A stretch of 64,000 bases of DNA from Labilibacter marinus (lineage in GTDB: Bacteria; Bacteroidota; Bacteroidia; Bacteroidales; Marinilabiliaceae): assembly GCF_001659685.2 (NCBI RefSeq), contig NZ_LXYE02000006.1, positions 1 to 64,000 of the forward strand, read 5' to 3'. Below are positions 36,550-45,245 of this stretch, piece by piece. Positions within the stretch are counted from its first letter, which is position 1. The number at the start of each line of letters is the position of its first letter. Both the position numbers and the translations under genes were made by a program. The notes below the pieces were generated by a model. It worked only from the letters and a program-made list of their open reading frames with translations. It had not been told where the DNA came from and ran no database searches.

Positions 36550-37557
36550 TTAAATACCTTTTATTCGATTGATAAAATCAGTAAAGGCAGAAGCTTCCAT
36601 TTTTTTAGCTTTTTTACTTTGTAATATGAGCAGATTTCCATCCATATTTTTTATATAGAATTTAAAGATAAAGTCGGCATTTTCGCTTATGCCCATTTTT
36701 CCAAATCGTAAGTCGGCTAAATAAAGTCCATTTTCATCTTCATTTATATGATAGAAACCCTTCGTAAATCGAATTAACTTCTTTATATCCTTTTCGTTTT
36801 CAAAAGATTGCAGTTTGTGTTTGTTTTTAGGAATATAAATAAACTTCTGCGGTATTTGAGCATCAAAATTTGAATACAAAGCTACATGATATCCAGTATC
36901 AATTTCTGCGATTCCCATCCATAAAAAATTACTCAATGGTAATGGAGATGTTTTAAAGCTTTTTACATCAAACTGTTGCTGAACAAAGGCCTTTTTAAAG
37001 ATGGTATTTATATGCAGTTTATTCACCACTGTACCTGCCAAATAAAAGGTAGTAAGGTAAAGTACGGATATTATCATATTGCGTCTAAAAAGAGAAGTTC
37101 GCTTAAAAAAAGGAATAACCATTAATGCTATTATAAAAGGAATAGTATAAAATATATCTACTATACCAATAGTACCTAATTCAACGCGATAACCTGAAAA
37201 AGGAAGGAAAGCGCCCGTGCCATACGTGGTAAAATAATCTAGTAATGGATGTGTGAAGGCGGCCCAAAATATTAACCAGCTCCAATCTTTTCTGCTAGCA
37301 TTTACACTTTTATGATGAAGTCGATAAATCAACCAACCCAATATGGGTGCTAACAAAAAAGCAAATAGGATAGAGTGCGTAAAACCACGATGAACAAACA
37401 GAGCATCTACTTCACTAAAAAGAGGGGTAATCAATACATCTAAATCTGGAATTAGTCCTCCAACAGCGCCCCATACAATGGCTTTGTTACCTGCCTTTTT
37501 GCCTAAAACAGCTTCGCCTACTGCTGCTCCTAAAACGGTTTGTGTTACTAAATCCAT
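36550..37557 (-). CDS. Membrane-bound metal-dependent hydrolase (YdjM/DUF457 family)
   Basis: A 335-aa inner-membrane protein. Its N-terminal half is the YdjM-like module: LGAAVGEAVLG, IPDLD (36-40), the metal-ligand motif HRGFTHS (56-62) and FTHPLLDYFTTYGT (about 101). Four to five hydrophobic helices lie between about 30 and 170. The C-terminal 150 residues are soluble, with alternating strands and no known motif. The family is annotated as a metal-dependent hydrolase, but its substrate is not established. Confidence 0.85.
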   Translation of the reverse strand: MDLVTQTVLGAAVGEAVLGKKAGNKAIVWGAVGGLIPDLDVLITPLFSEVDALFVHRGFTHSILFAFLLAPILGWLIYRLHHKSVNASRKDWSWLIFWAAFTHPLLDYFTTYGTGAFLPFSGYRVELGTIGIVDIFYTIPFIIALMVIPFFKRTSLFRRNMIISVLYLTTFYLAGTVVNKLHINTIFKKAFVQQQFDVKSFKTSPLPLSNFLWMGIAEIDTGYHVALYSNFDAQIPQKFIYIPKNKHKLQSFENEKDIKKLIRFTKGFYHINEDENGLYLADLRFGKMGISENADFIFKFYIKNMDGNLLILQSKKAKKMEASAFTDFINRIKGI

Positions 37558-37713
37558 ATTGTTCTTATTAAAAAAATTATAAATCCATCGTACTTAGTAA
37601 ACCTTTTGCTAGAATAAATGTTTAATTATATATATGAAAAGATAAACAAAGTGTAATATTAATAACACAAGTATAGTAATCAGTAAATTAATAATCTTTT
37701 AAAATAAAGTAAC

Positions 37714-37884
37714 ATGTTTAAATTTTTTAAAAAGAAAACGAAAGTCGAGCAGCTACACAATCAGTATCAAAAGTTAACCAAGGAAGCATTTAGATTATCT
37801 CGAATTAATAGAAGAGCTAGTGATGAAATGGCTGCAGAGGCTAATATGGTTATGAAAAAAATCCAGGTGTTACAAGAAGGATAA
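37714..37884 (+). CDS. Lacal_2735-like small protein
   Basis: A 56-aa product starting MFKFFKKKTKVEQL and continuing as one basic amphipathic helix with the KLTKEAFRLS and INRR segments. This pattern (MFxxFKKK, then LxxxYxKLxKEAFxLS) matches the Lacal_2735 family of tiny Bacteroidota proteins of unknown function. The frame is closed by TAA and preceded by an AT-rich leader. It lies between two unrelated genes and seems monocistronic. Confidence 0.75.
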   Translation: MFKFFKKKTKVEQLHNQYQKLTKEAFRLSRINRRASDEMAAEANMVMKKIQVLQEG

Positions 37885-37999
37885 ACTAGATTTTAATACA
37901 TGAAAGTGGCATGCAAATCTGATTAGCCTATTTATAATTAGGTAGATGATTAATTTTATTCGGGAGTAACATCGGATAGTTGAATATAAATTTATAAGG

Positions 38000-38545
38000 A
38001 TGAAAACGACAATTTTAATATTTATGGCACTCTTAACTTTTAACGATCAATACACGGTTTACGACTTTGAGTCGGAAAATAAATCAGGGCAATGGCGAGT
38101 GATTAATGATGGTGTAATGGGCGGATTGTCGGAAAGTAGTATTCAATTGAATAGTGATGGATCTGCCACTTTTAAGGGTTTTGTTTCACTCGAGAATAAT
38201 GGTGGTTTTGCATCGGTTCGTAGTAATATTGATTCTATAAAACAAGGCGATTTTAAAGGAGTATCTATTCGCTTAAAAGGAGATGGTAGTATGTATAGCT
38301 TGCGTTTTAGAACTAACAAAAACTTTGATGGCTATGCATATCAGGCAAAAATAAAAACCGAAAAAGATAAATGGAAGGAGTATAATATTTCATTTAACGA
38401 CTTTAAGCCTACTTTTAGAGGTTATACCTTAGATGATAAACCAGTTCTTAAGTCGGATGATATTGCACAAATAGGTTTGCTGATTTCAGATAGGCAATCA
38501 GGTTATTTTGAGCTTTCTATAGATTGGATTAAACTATATAAGTAA
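38000..38545 (+). CDS. CIA30 family protein
   Basis: A 181-aa protein. A short hydrophobic N-terminus (about 1-14) may be an uncleaved or weak signal. The rest is a galactose-binding-like beta-sandwich typical of CIA30: WRVINDGVMGGLSESS near residue 33, FKGFVSLENNGGFASVRS near 57, and SFNDFKPTFRGY near 130. Mitochondrial CIA30 proteins assist complex I assembly, but bacterial homologues are not firmly assigned a role. There are no complex I genes nearby. Confidence 0.8.
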   Translation: MKTTILIFMALLTFNDQYTVYDFESENKSGQWRVINDGVMGGLSESSIQLNSDGSATFKGFVSLENNGGFASVRSNIDSIKQGDFKGVSIRLKGDGSMYSLRFRTNKNFDGYAYQAKIKTEKDKWKEYNISFNDFKPTFRGYTLDDKPVLKSDDIAQIGLLISDRQSGYFELSIDWIKLYK

Positions 38546-38572
38546 AAGTTTTAATAAAGTATATAAATCGTC

Positions 38573-38890
38573 TTAAGCATTCATTACTATTAAAAAGTGA
38601 TTTTTACCTTTAGCTTTGAGTAATTCTTGATTTTTATATAAATCCTGCCCGTGTTTTAACCAAGTATTTGCGAATTTTTTAAATCTACTACAAGGATAAG
38701 TTTTGCATTGATAACAGTAATCAAGCTTCTTTTTATCAATGCAGCATACATAAATGCTTTTACACTTTTTTGTTTTGCAACTGGTTTCAGCACCTAAACA
38801 AAGGTTTTTATCGCGGACAAAAACTGGGCATACTCCACAATAAATGCCACAAGGGGGAACAAATCCATTATATAAAAAGAGTTGATTCAT
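38573..38890 (-). CDS. DUF3795 cysteine-rich protein
   Basis: A 105-aa protein beginning at ATG 38890 (a TTG codon directly upstream is less likely). It contains CGIYCGVCPVF near residue 15, CKTKKC, VCC and YCYQCKTYPC, the Cys pattern of DUF3795, presumably binding zinc or an Fe-S cluster. Family members usually have two CxxC-type clusters as here. The function is unknown. It faces the CIA30 gene convergently with a 27-bp gap and no clear hairpin between them. Confidence 0.82.
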   Translation of the reverse strand: MNQLFLYNGFVPPCGIYCGVCPVFVRDKNLCLGAETSCKTKKCKSIYVCCIDKKKLDYCYQCKTYPCSRFKKFANTWLKHGQDLYKNQELLKAKGKNHFLIVMNA

Positions 38891-39119
38891 CAAGTATTAT
38901 TTCTGATTGAAACTTATATTTCTTTTCACCCTGCTATCCTTATAAGTATACGTTCACAGCTACTATAAGTGCAAGGCTACGGCCAACGGATAAGCAAATT
39001 CATTACAATTTAGAAATATTTCTGTATCGAAAAAAATGATAATGGAGAAGTAGGAAATACTCACTTCTATACTATAGATGCTTAGTGAATGTAGCTAAGG
39101 TTTAATTCATAGATTCGTT

Positions 39120-39127
39120 TATATTTG
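39120..39127 (+). promoter_or_regulatory. -7 box placing transcription start at the ATG of 39134
   Basis: TATATTTG matches TAnnTTTG. The box ends 6 bp before the ATG at 39134, so transcription should start at or within a few bases of that codon, giving a leaderless or nearly leaderless mRNA. No clear -33 TTG is seen. Confidence 0.5.
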
Positions 39128-39133
39128 CAATTA

Positions 39134-39904
39134 ATGAAAGAGCAGTGTTTTATTCCTTTTATAGATAATATCCATTCAGAGTTAGTTCCGCACACGTTAA
39201 ATAACCCTTTTGAACTTGTTACTCCTGATATATGCAAGATTGCAGCTTTACAAATTCAAGCTTACTTGTTGAAGCATCAATCCATATGGAAACATAATTT
39301 TGGTTTTTGTGAGCATAAAGAAGGAAATGCCAAAGGTAAAATGTTTGGTGTTTTAGTTGTGAAAAACAAATATGGAGATCTTGGTTTTCTGTCTACTTTT
39401 TCAGGAAAAATTCAGGATGAATCTCACCCTAATATCTTTGTTCCTTCGGTTTTCGATGTGGCATCAAATGATTTTTTCATCAATAAAGGGATGAGCAAAC
39501 TATCTGAAATGGGTTTAGAGATTAAGGACCTAATAAATATAAATACGGAAGAATCAATTCTTAAGGCCAATAAAATAAAGGAGTTACGTAAACATAAATC
39601 TGTAAAATTACAGGAAGAATTATTTGATAATTATAGATTTCAGAATAAGGACGGGGAAGTGAAAAAAATGCGTGATATTTTTAAAGTCTATGCCAATAGA
39701 AATCCTGCAGCAGGAGCAGGTGAGTGCGCAGCACCAAAATTATTACAATACGCATTCGAAAACGATATGAAGCCTTTGGCCATAGCAGAATTCTGGTGGG
39801 GTAAATCAACCAAGTCAGAAGATAAAGTAAATAAAGAATTTTACCCAGCCTGTAATGATAAATGTCGACCTATTCTGTCGTTTATGTTAGGTAAAGAATT
39901 CTAA
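39134..39904 (+). CDS. Stand-alone N-terminal domain of the long RluA-type pseudouridine synthase
   Basis: A 256-aa protein that resembles, end to end, only the N-terminal extension of the long RluA-family enzymes of Bacteroidota and Vibrionaceae. Matching parts are GKMFGVLVVKNKYGDLGFLS (about 62-81), the VPSVFDV segment, NPAAGAGECAAPKLLQYAFE (about 193-212), AEFWWGKS and FYPACNDKCRPILSFML. It stops where the catalytic RluA domain would normally begin, and none is found in the 190 bp downstream. It is either a natural single-domain protein or a 3'-truncated gene. The frame is intact. The ATG at 39134 is preferred over TTG at 39125, which lies inside the promoter box. Confidence 0.75.
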   Translation: MKEQCFIPFIDNIHSELVPHTLNNPFELVTPDICKIAALQIQAYLLKHQSIWKHNFGFCEHKEGNAKGKMFGVLVVKNKYGDLGFLSTFSGKIQDESHPNIFVPSVFDVASNDFFINKGMSKLSEMGLEIKDLININTEESILKANKIKELRKHKSVKLQEELFDNYRFQNKDGEVKKMRDIFKVYANRNPAAGAGECAAPKLLQYAFENDMKPLAIAEFWWGKSTKSEDKVNKEFYPACNDKCRPILSFMLGKEF

Positions 39905-39973
39905 TTTTGGTGAGTCAATCTGCTCGGCATATCCCTTAGGTAGTTCTCTGCATTTGAGTTTGATGATGACTTT

Positions 39974-39999
39974 TATGAAGGGAGTTTAACCCCTTCATA
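39974..39999 (+). terminator. Hairpin after the RluA-like N-domain gene
   Basis: A 9-bp perfect stem (TATGAAGGG / CCCTTCATA) with an 8-nt loop, 70 bp past the stop codon. No strong T-run follows, so it may be a weak terminator or a transcript-stabilising end. Confidence 0.5.
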
Positions 40000-40090
40000 T
40001 CTTATAAAAATAAACCTTAGTACCTGGTTTTATCAATAATGTGTCATCATTAAGGGAAGTGCTTTCTAATAATCAATCCCCAATAACGAT

Positions 40091-40432
40091 CTACTTATCT
40101 GACCAAACTCCAAGTTCATTACCTGCAGGGTCTATAAAGTGAAACCTGCGACCTCCAGGAAATGAAATAATATCTTGCGAAATGATTCCTTTGCAGGCCA
40201 TTATTTTGTCCTTAATTTCTTCAAGTTTGCTATGGAACAGAACCACTAAAGCGCCATTGTTTATTTTATCATCGCTTTGGGCAAAGCCACCTTCTAAGCC
40301 ACTTTCGGAAAAAGCTATGTAGGATGGACCATAATCGGTAAAATTCCAGTTAAATGCTGCGCTGTAAAAGGTTTTTATACTTTCTAGGTCTTGAGCTTTA
40401 AACTCTACATAGTTAATTTGATTGTCTTTCAT
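40091..40432 (-). CDS. VOC family (glyoxalase-like) protein
   Basis: A 113-aa single-domain protein of two beta-alpha-beta-beta-beta modules. The start (INYVEFKAQDLESIKTFYSA) and end (FHFIDPAGNELGVWS) are typical of the glyoxalase/bleomycin-resistance superfamily. Ligands at the usual metal positions are not all evident: Glu10 and Glu107 are candidates, the middle one is unclear. The substrate cannot be inferred. Confidence 0.85.
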   Translation of the reverse strand: MKDNQINYVEFKAQDLESIKTFYSAAFNWNFTDYGPSYIAFSESGLEGGFAQSDDKINNGALVVLFHSKLEEIKDKIMACKGIISQDIISFPGGRRFHFIDPAGNELGVWSDK

Positions 40433-40765
40433 TTTAGTTTGTTTTATGTTTCAATTCAAAAATAGGGTAGTAGAGTGACAACTGTATGTCAACAGAGGAA
40501 GGTTTTTGTTTAAATATAAATATTATTGGGTAGTAAGTGAGCTATTCTGATTCATTTTATTATCCTGATTTAATACATACTTACTGGTTTAATTAGACTA
40601 TCTTTATACTGGTTTTTACCGCTTTTGATTTCAATCAATCAGGACTTCATTTTTGTAGCTTAGTTGTCATAAGCAAACACCTAGAGAATAGTTTTTTATT
40701 GGATTACAGGTTGTTTGGCCATTACTAGTATTGTTTAATATCACTATTAACAAGAGGGCTTAGTT
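40433..40765. other. Divergent intergenic region between the VOC and dehydrogenase genes
   Basis: A 333-bp AT-rich spacer serving two divergent genes. Imperfect -7-like boxes occur (for example TATCTTTA near 40600), but none fits the full consensus. Nothing else is supported. Confidence 0.5.
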
Positions 40766-41917
40766 ATGAAAAAACTGATTTTAGGAGTTGTTGGAACGTC
40801 AAGAAAAGAGGATGAAAGAAGAGTACCTATTCACCCCGAACATTTTGAGCGATTATCTGAAGATATTCGAAAACAATTAATTTTTGAAGAAGGGTATGGT
40901 AAACCGTTTGGCTTAAGCGATCAATATTTTGAATCGCAATCTGGTGGGGTGGCAACACGTCAAGAGTTATTAAGAGATGTTGGTTCGGTGATTATGGCTA
41001 AACCCGTTTTGTCGGATTTAGAAGAATTACGCGCAGGAGGATTGATTTGGGGCTACCCACATTGTGCACAGCAAACTGATATTACTCAAACAGCTATAGA
41101 TAGGAAGTTAACGCTTATTGCCTTTGAAGATATGTTTGTATGGGCACCAAGTGGACAAATAGGAAGGCATACTTTTTATAAGAATAATGAGATGGCGGGT
41201 TATTGTGGAGTAATACATGCATTGCAGTTAAAGGGTATTGATGGGCATTACGGTAATCAGCGCAAGGTTATTATTTTTAGTTTTGGAGCAGTGAGTAGAG
41301 GAGCCATTTATGCACTTAAAGCACATGGATTTAGAGATATAACCATCTGTGTTCAGCGACCTGATCATGAAGTAAGAGAAGAGATATTAGATGTTCATTA
41401 TGTACGCTTGCGCGAAGGTAAAGAAAAAGAAGCCAGGCTGGTTATTGAAGAACATGATGGAACGGTACGTCCTTTAGCAAATTTAATGAGTGAATCTGAA
41501 ATTATTATAAATGGCGTTTTTCAGGATACAGATCATCCATTGAACTTTGTTACGGAAGAGGAAAAAGACGTATTAAAACCTGGATGCTTGATTATAGATG
41601 TGAGTTGCGATGAAGGTATGGGATTTTATTTTGCAAAGCCAACTACCTTTAAAGAACCTATGATTCAGATTGATAATATAGACTATTATGCCGTAGATCA
41701 TACGCCAAGTTATTTATGGGAAAGTGCTTCAAGATCAATTTCGGCAGCATTAATTGTTCATTTGCCATCGGTACTGGAAGGGAAAGAAGGATGGATGAAA
41801 AATAATACCATTCAACAGGCCATTAATATAGAAAATGGAGTGATAAAAAAAGAGTCTGTTTTATCGTATCAGAAACGTTTATCGGATTATCCGCATAATT
41901 TTATAAGCAGCATGTAA
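40766..41917 (+). CDS. Alanine dehydrogenase/PNT-family enzyme, N5-(carboxyethyl)ornithine synthase-like
   Basis: A 383-aa cytoplasmic NAD(P)-dependent oxidoreductase. The N-terminal part has the family start GVVGTSRKEDERRVPIHPEH (about 7-26), equivalent to the alanine dehydrogenase KExxxxExRVxxxP pattern. A Rossmann segment occurs near residue 170 (VIIFSFGAVSRGAI), with Phe in place of the first Gly of a canonical GxGxxG loop. The catalytic-pocket segments IAFEDMFVW and YAVDHTPSYLWESASRSIS are closest to N5-(carboxyethyl)ornithine synthase, which condenses pyruvate with ornithine. That specific reaction is an inference. Confidence 0.75.
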   Translation: MKKLILGVVGTSRKEDERRVPIHPEHFERLSEDIRKQLIFEEGYGKPFGLSDQYFESQSGGVATRQELLRDVGSVIMAKPVLSDLEELRAGGLIWGYPHCAQQTDITQTAIDRKLTLIAFEDMFVWAPSGQIGRHTFYKNNEMAGYCGVIHALQLKGIDGHYGNQRKVIIFSFGAVSRGAIYALKAHGFRDITICVQRPDHEVREEILDVHYVRLREGKEKEARLVIEEHDGTVRPLANLMSESEIIINGVFQDTDHPLNFVTEEEKDVLKPGCLIIDVSCDEGMGFYFAKPTTFKEPMIQIDNIDYYAVDHTPSYLWESASRSISAALIVHLPSVLEGKEGWMKNNTIQQAINIENGVIKKESVLSYQKRLSDYPHNFISSM

Positions 41918-42138
41918 TATGAAAAAAGGAATAAGACACTAGAGATATAGCGCAAAGGCCATAGAGCAAGGCCCGACACCCTAGTGCATCACTTACATTT
42001 TATATACACAACCGGTTTGCGTCGGAATTTACACCCAAAAGAGAATGCAGAAGACAATTCTCAACTAACACTAACATTTTTAATTTGGGGCTTAGCAATG
42101 ATTCTTTGTAAGAATCTATTAAGCGTCAATATATTAAA

Positions 42139-43275
42139 CTACTTTCTTACAAAATTTACAGGAATGGTTAATTTAGATTCCACAGGTTCTCCGTTGGTAA
42201 TTTTAGGTAGCCAATCCTTGGTTAGCTTAACTACTCTTAATGCCTCTTTATCTAATGATTCTTCTACTCCTCGTATGACAACATAGTCTTTAGTTTGTCC
42301 ATTTGAATCTATTGTGAAGGAGACGTAAACTTTACCTGATATGCCTTTGGAAAGTGCGCCAATTGGATAATTGAGATTCTGACCGATAAAGGACATTAAC
42401 TGGTAATCGCCATATTTGAAGCCAGCAGGGCGATTCTTTATTTCAACTTTTACCCCTGTTACAGTACTGAATATCGTTTCAACATCATTTTCGACTAAGG
42501 TCGTGGGAAAAGCTATTTCATCTAAAATAAATTTTTCCGCTTTTGTAAAATGACTATGGTTATTAAATGGTGACTTTGGTAAAAGGGCACTGGTTGGGAC
42601 TCCATAATCATTAGAAAACCCTGAATTATTTATTCCGCTTATGTATTTTCCTTTTCTGTATTGTTCACTATGAATAAGCTTTCCATCACTAATTCTAACA
42701 GCTTTCCATGTACCATGCATTACACTGTCTTTAAATGTACCATGTAATCTGCAGATACAATCATGGCTAAACAGGTTATACTTAACTGAATCAACCATCC
42801 ACTTTCCTGTTCCATTGCTTATTAATGGTTCTCCCGATTTGTCATAAAAATCAGTTACTACAAAATTATTATTAATATTTCCTTTTTTTATTAAGATAAC
42901 TTGCTTAAGCTGCCCAGACCAATAATAATACCGCCAAGTTCCAGTCATCCTATTATTTACAATTTCACCTTCTTTTTTTACTTGTCCGTTTTTATAATAC
43001 CATTTAAAATAACCGTTACGTTTGCCCTTAGTATATTCTCCTTCTCCTATTATGTTACCTTGAGTATCGGAATCTATTACCTTACCATCTAGTTTAAAGT
43101 TATTAAGGTCGTAACTTGCTTTACGTATGTAGCTTGCGAATTCGGGATTTGTAATTTCCCATTGGGCATTATAAAAAAGTTTAACTTCTTGTTGGCTAAA
43201 ACTCTTAATTGAAATAGCGATTAAGAAAAATAATAACAAGGTGTTTTTTGATTTAATAGGCGATAGGATAGTCAT
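42139..43275 (-). CDS. MORN-repeat protein with TonB C-terminal domain
   Basis: A 378-aa exported protein. The signal peptide is about 1-27 (ending KSFSQ). Residues 55-215 hold MORN/YwqK-like repeats of the form GxxKxYYxxGQxKxEG. The last 90 residues (about 285-378) are a TonB-type domain: YPIGALSKGISGKVYVSFTI, then KDYVVIRGVEESLDKEALRVV and PVNF. A cleavable signal replaces the usual membrane anchor of TonB, so it is unlikely to be a classic energy transducer. It lies beside a lipoprotein gene and the LytTR region. Confidence 0.85.
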   Translation of the reverse strand: MTILSPIKSKNTLLLFFLIAISIKSFSQQEVKLFYNAQWEITNPEFASYIRKASYDLNNFKLDGKVIDSDTQGNIIGEGEYTKGKRNGYFKWYYKNGQVKKEGEIVNNRMTGTWRYYYWSGQLKQVILIKKGNINNNFVVTDFYDKSGEPLISNGTGKWMVDSVKYNLFSHDCICRLHGTFKDSVMHGTWKAVRISDGKLIHSEQYRKGKYISGINNSGFSNDYGVPTSALLPKSPFNNHSHFTKAEKFILDEIAFPTTLVENDVETIFSTVTGVKVEIKNRPAGFKYGDYQLMSFIGQNLNYPIGALSKGISGKVYVSFTIDSNGQTKDYVVIRGVEESLDKEALRVVKLTKDWLPKITNGEPVESKLTIPVNFVRK

Positions 43276-43475
43276 GGTTGGATTAAATGATTTAGTTTAT
43301 GTCAATTTCAAATATAATTAAATATTTATAAGTTCCCTAGATAATTGGCTGGATGATGGTTGAAGTTCTCTGCCCGCTGTTTTTTAAAGTTTTTGATAGG
43401 TGCCTACTCATTTCAGCATATTATACTGAAATGATGAATAGTGGGCGAATTTAGGACAGAGAACTGTAGCTCATT

Positions 43476-44129
43476 TTAAAAATTAAAAAACGATATTTTC
43501 ACATCATCATTGATGGCTTCAAACTGCATACGGAACAAATTCAGTTTTTTGCTTTTGGTCCAGATTCCTCCATGAATTTCATAACCCAATCTCCCAACTG
43601 AATAATTCAAAATTCTTGTATCAATATATCCTTCATCCAATCCTTCAGATACTTTACTCATCAATTCATGAAACTCTTCATCTTTAGTTTCAAAGTTGGT
43701 TAGCGTTTTACATACAGAGTAGTTTTTAGCATACATATTACTAACAAACTCATTTATTAAGGCTTCTATCTGAAAATACTTAGTAGATTTTTCTTCAATC
43801 TCTTTTGAGGTAAACGAGTATTCAAAAGTCTTCTTTTTTCCTTCTTTATCGTTTATTAAGCTAATTTTAATTACCGAGGTAGAATCAATTTCGTATTCGT
43901 TATTAATTAAAATGGCTGAACTGAGGGCAAATCCTTGTTTATCAATTCCGTGATTAAATAACGGACTATTAGTAAACGAAAACTCTTTAATATTATCGTC
44001 CTTCTCATCTGTACTCGACACAGAATGCTCCGAAACCCTGCAAATACAATTTATAGATAACTTACTTAGTTTGTCTGATGAGCACGAAGTAAAGGCAATT
44101 AAAAGAAATCCAATGATTAGTTTATTCAT
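43476..44129 (-). CDS. Lipoprotein of unknown function
   Basis: A 217-aa protein. The start MNKLIIGFLLIAFTSC carries a lipobox with Cys16, followed by a Ser/Lys linker. The C-terminal half (about 110-217) is alpha+beta with helix-rich FQIEALINEFVSNMYAKNYS followed by strands ending ISFFNF, a layout reminiscent of DUF4019/NTF2-like folds, but I cannot assign a family. It is in the same orientation as, and 200 bp from, the MORN/TonB gene. Confidence 0.65.
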   Translation of the reverse strand: MNKLIIGFLLIAFTSCSSDKLSKLSINCICRVSEHSVSSTDEKDDNIKEFSFTNSPLFNHGIDKQGFALSSAILINNEYEIDSTSVIKISLINDKEGKKKTFEYSFTSKEIEEKSTKYFQIEALINEFVSNMYAKNYSVCKTLTNFETKDEEFHELMSKVSEGLDEGYIDTRILNYSVGRLGYEIHGGIWTKSKKLNLFRMQFEAINDDVKISFFNF

Positions 44130-44301
44130 CTGTTTATATTTTATGGTTAAATGAAACTCTCTGAATACTTATCTTGTTGTGTAAGAGTAGTTTTTAGAGG
44201 TGTTTCATGTTTTTTTAATAAATGCCAGTTTAGTTTAATTTTCGGCATTATTCAAGTTTTAAACTTATTAATTTGTGTTGGTATTTTCTTCTATTAACTA
44301 A

Positions 44302-45093
44302 TCACTTAACTGATGCACTTGTTAAGATTGATCCATTTAAACTCTCCTTCACACTTTTTTTATAGCTCCGTCCAATGTTTAACCTAACCGTATCAACAAC
44401 AATGCTGTCGGAAGAACATTCTTTAATTCTTTCAGTATTGATGATAAAAGAGCGGTGTATTCTTAAAAACATATCGGGTAAGCGGTTGGCCAGAGTGCTA
44501 ATTTTTTCCTTACTTTCTATAGTATCATTAACTGTAACAACCTTAATGTAATTGGAGGCACTTTCAATGTAAATAATGTCGTTGTAGGCTATTTTGGTCA
44601 TTTTACGCTTGCTCATTATTTCAAGAAACGATTTTTTCATTTTTTCTTTTTCCTCCAAAAGTTGTTGAATGACTTGTCGGTTTTCAGATATTTGACTCAT
44701 CATTAAGAGAAACGAACCTATTAATACTAGTAAATACAATACAACTGGCAAAAGCCCTATTTTAGCAGCATTAGGGTTTAGGTCGTTATAATTAAGGTTT
44801 ACCAGAAATATATACGAAAAAGTCAATACTAATACTTCGAGGTATACCGATACAACAGCCGTAGAAAAAGTATATAAAGCAAAACGTTTGTATCTTTTAG
44901 TGAGGTAATATTTTGGAACAAGGAAATAATTAAAAAAATAGGAGGTTCCTAAAACAATTGGGAGTAGCATACACACAAAGTAAAATGCTGCAGAACTATT
45001 TCCCCATGATAATGCAAATGCTCGACTTAAAACAAGTACGACAAAAATCCAATAAGCAATATGGTAAGCAGGTTTTTTTAAATATTTATTCAT
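44302..45093 (-). CDS. Membrane-tethered LytTR transcription factor
   Basis: A 263-aa protein with four N-terminal transmembrane helices (about 10-28, 34-56, 72-96 and 108-130), a short coiled coil (about 133-158, rich in Glu/Lys) and a LytTR DNA-binding domain from about 162 to 255. Signature segments are IIYIESASNYIKV, RIHRSFIIN and the final IGRSYKKSV. There is no receiver or kinase domain: the membrane part looks like that of LytS kinases joined directly to the DNA-binding domain. It is divergent from the ExbB-like gene at 45246, across 152 bp, and may control it. Confidence 0.88.
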   Translation of the reverse strand: MNKYLKKPAYHIAYWIFVVLVLSRAFALSWGNSSAAFYFVCMLLPIVLGTSYFFNYFLVPKYYLTKRYKRFALYTFSTAVVSVYLEVLVLTFSYIFLVNLNYNDLNPNAAKIGLLPVVLYLLVLIGSFLLMMSQISENRQVIQQLLEEKEKMKKSFLEIMSKRKMTKIAYNDIIYIESASNYIKVVTVNDTIESKEKISTLANRLPDMFLRIHRSFIINTERIKECSSDSIVVDTVRLNIGRSYKKSVKESLNGSILTSASVK

Positions 45094-45245
45094 TCTTTTC
45101 TACTATTTCTGTCTAATTTGGGCAAATATATTAAAATTACTAGCTAGAGGTGATAAATAACCATTTTAGAAGCGGATTCAACCTTGGTTTTTTCCCTCGT
45201 CACGCATACTTTGGCAGTAGTTTTAAACCATGAAAAAATGAATAT

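Noticed and set aside
41937-41986. Inverted repeat CACTAG...CTAGTG with two GGCC boxes
   Set aside because: Only 6-bp arms 38 nt apart; could be chance, and no second copy is in the window.
41984-42286. 100-codon plus-strand frame antisense to the MORN/TonB gene end
   Set aside because: Half of it is antisense to a well-supported gene and the rest shows no domain.
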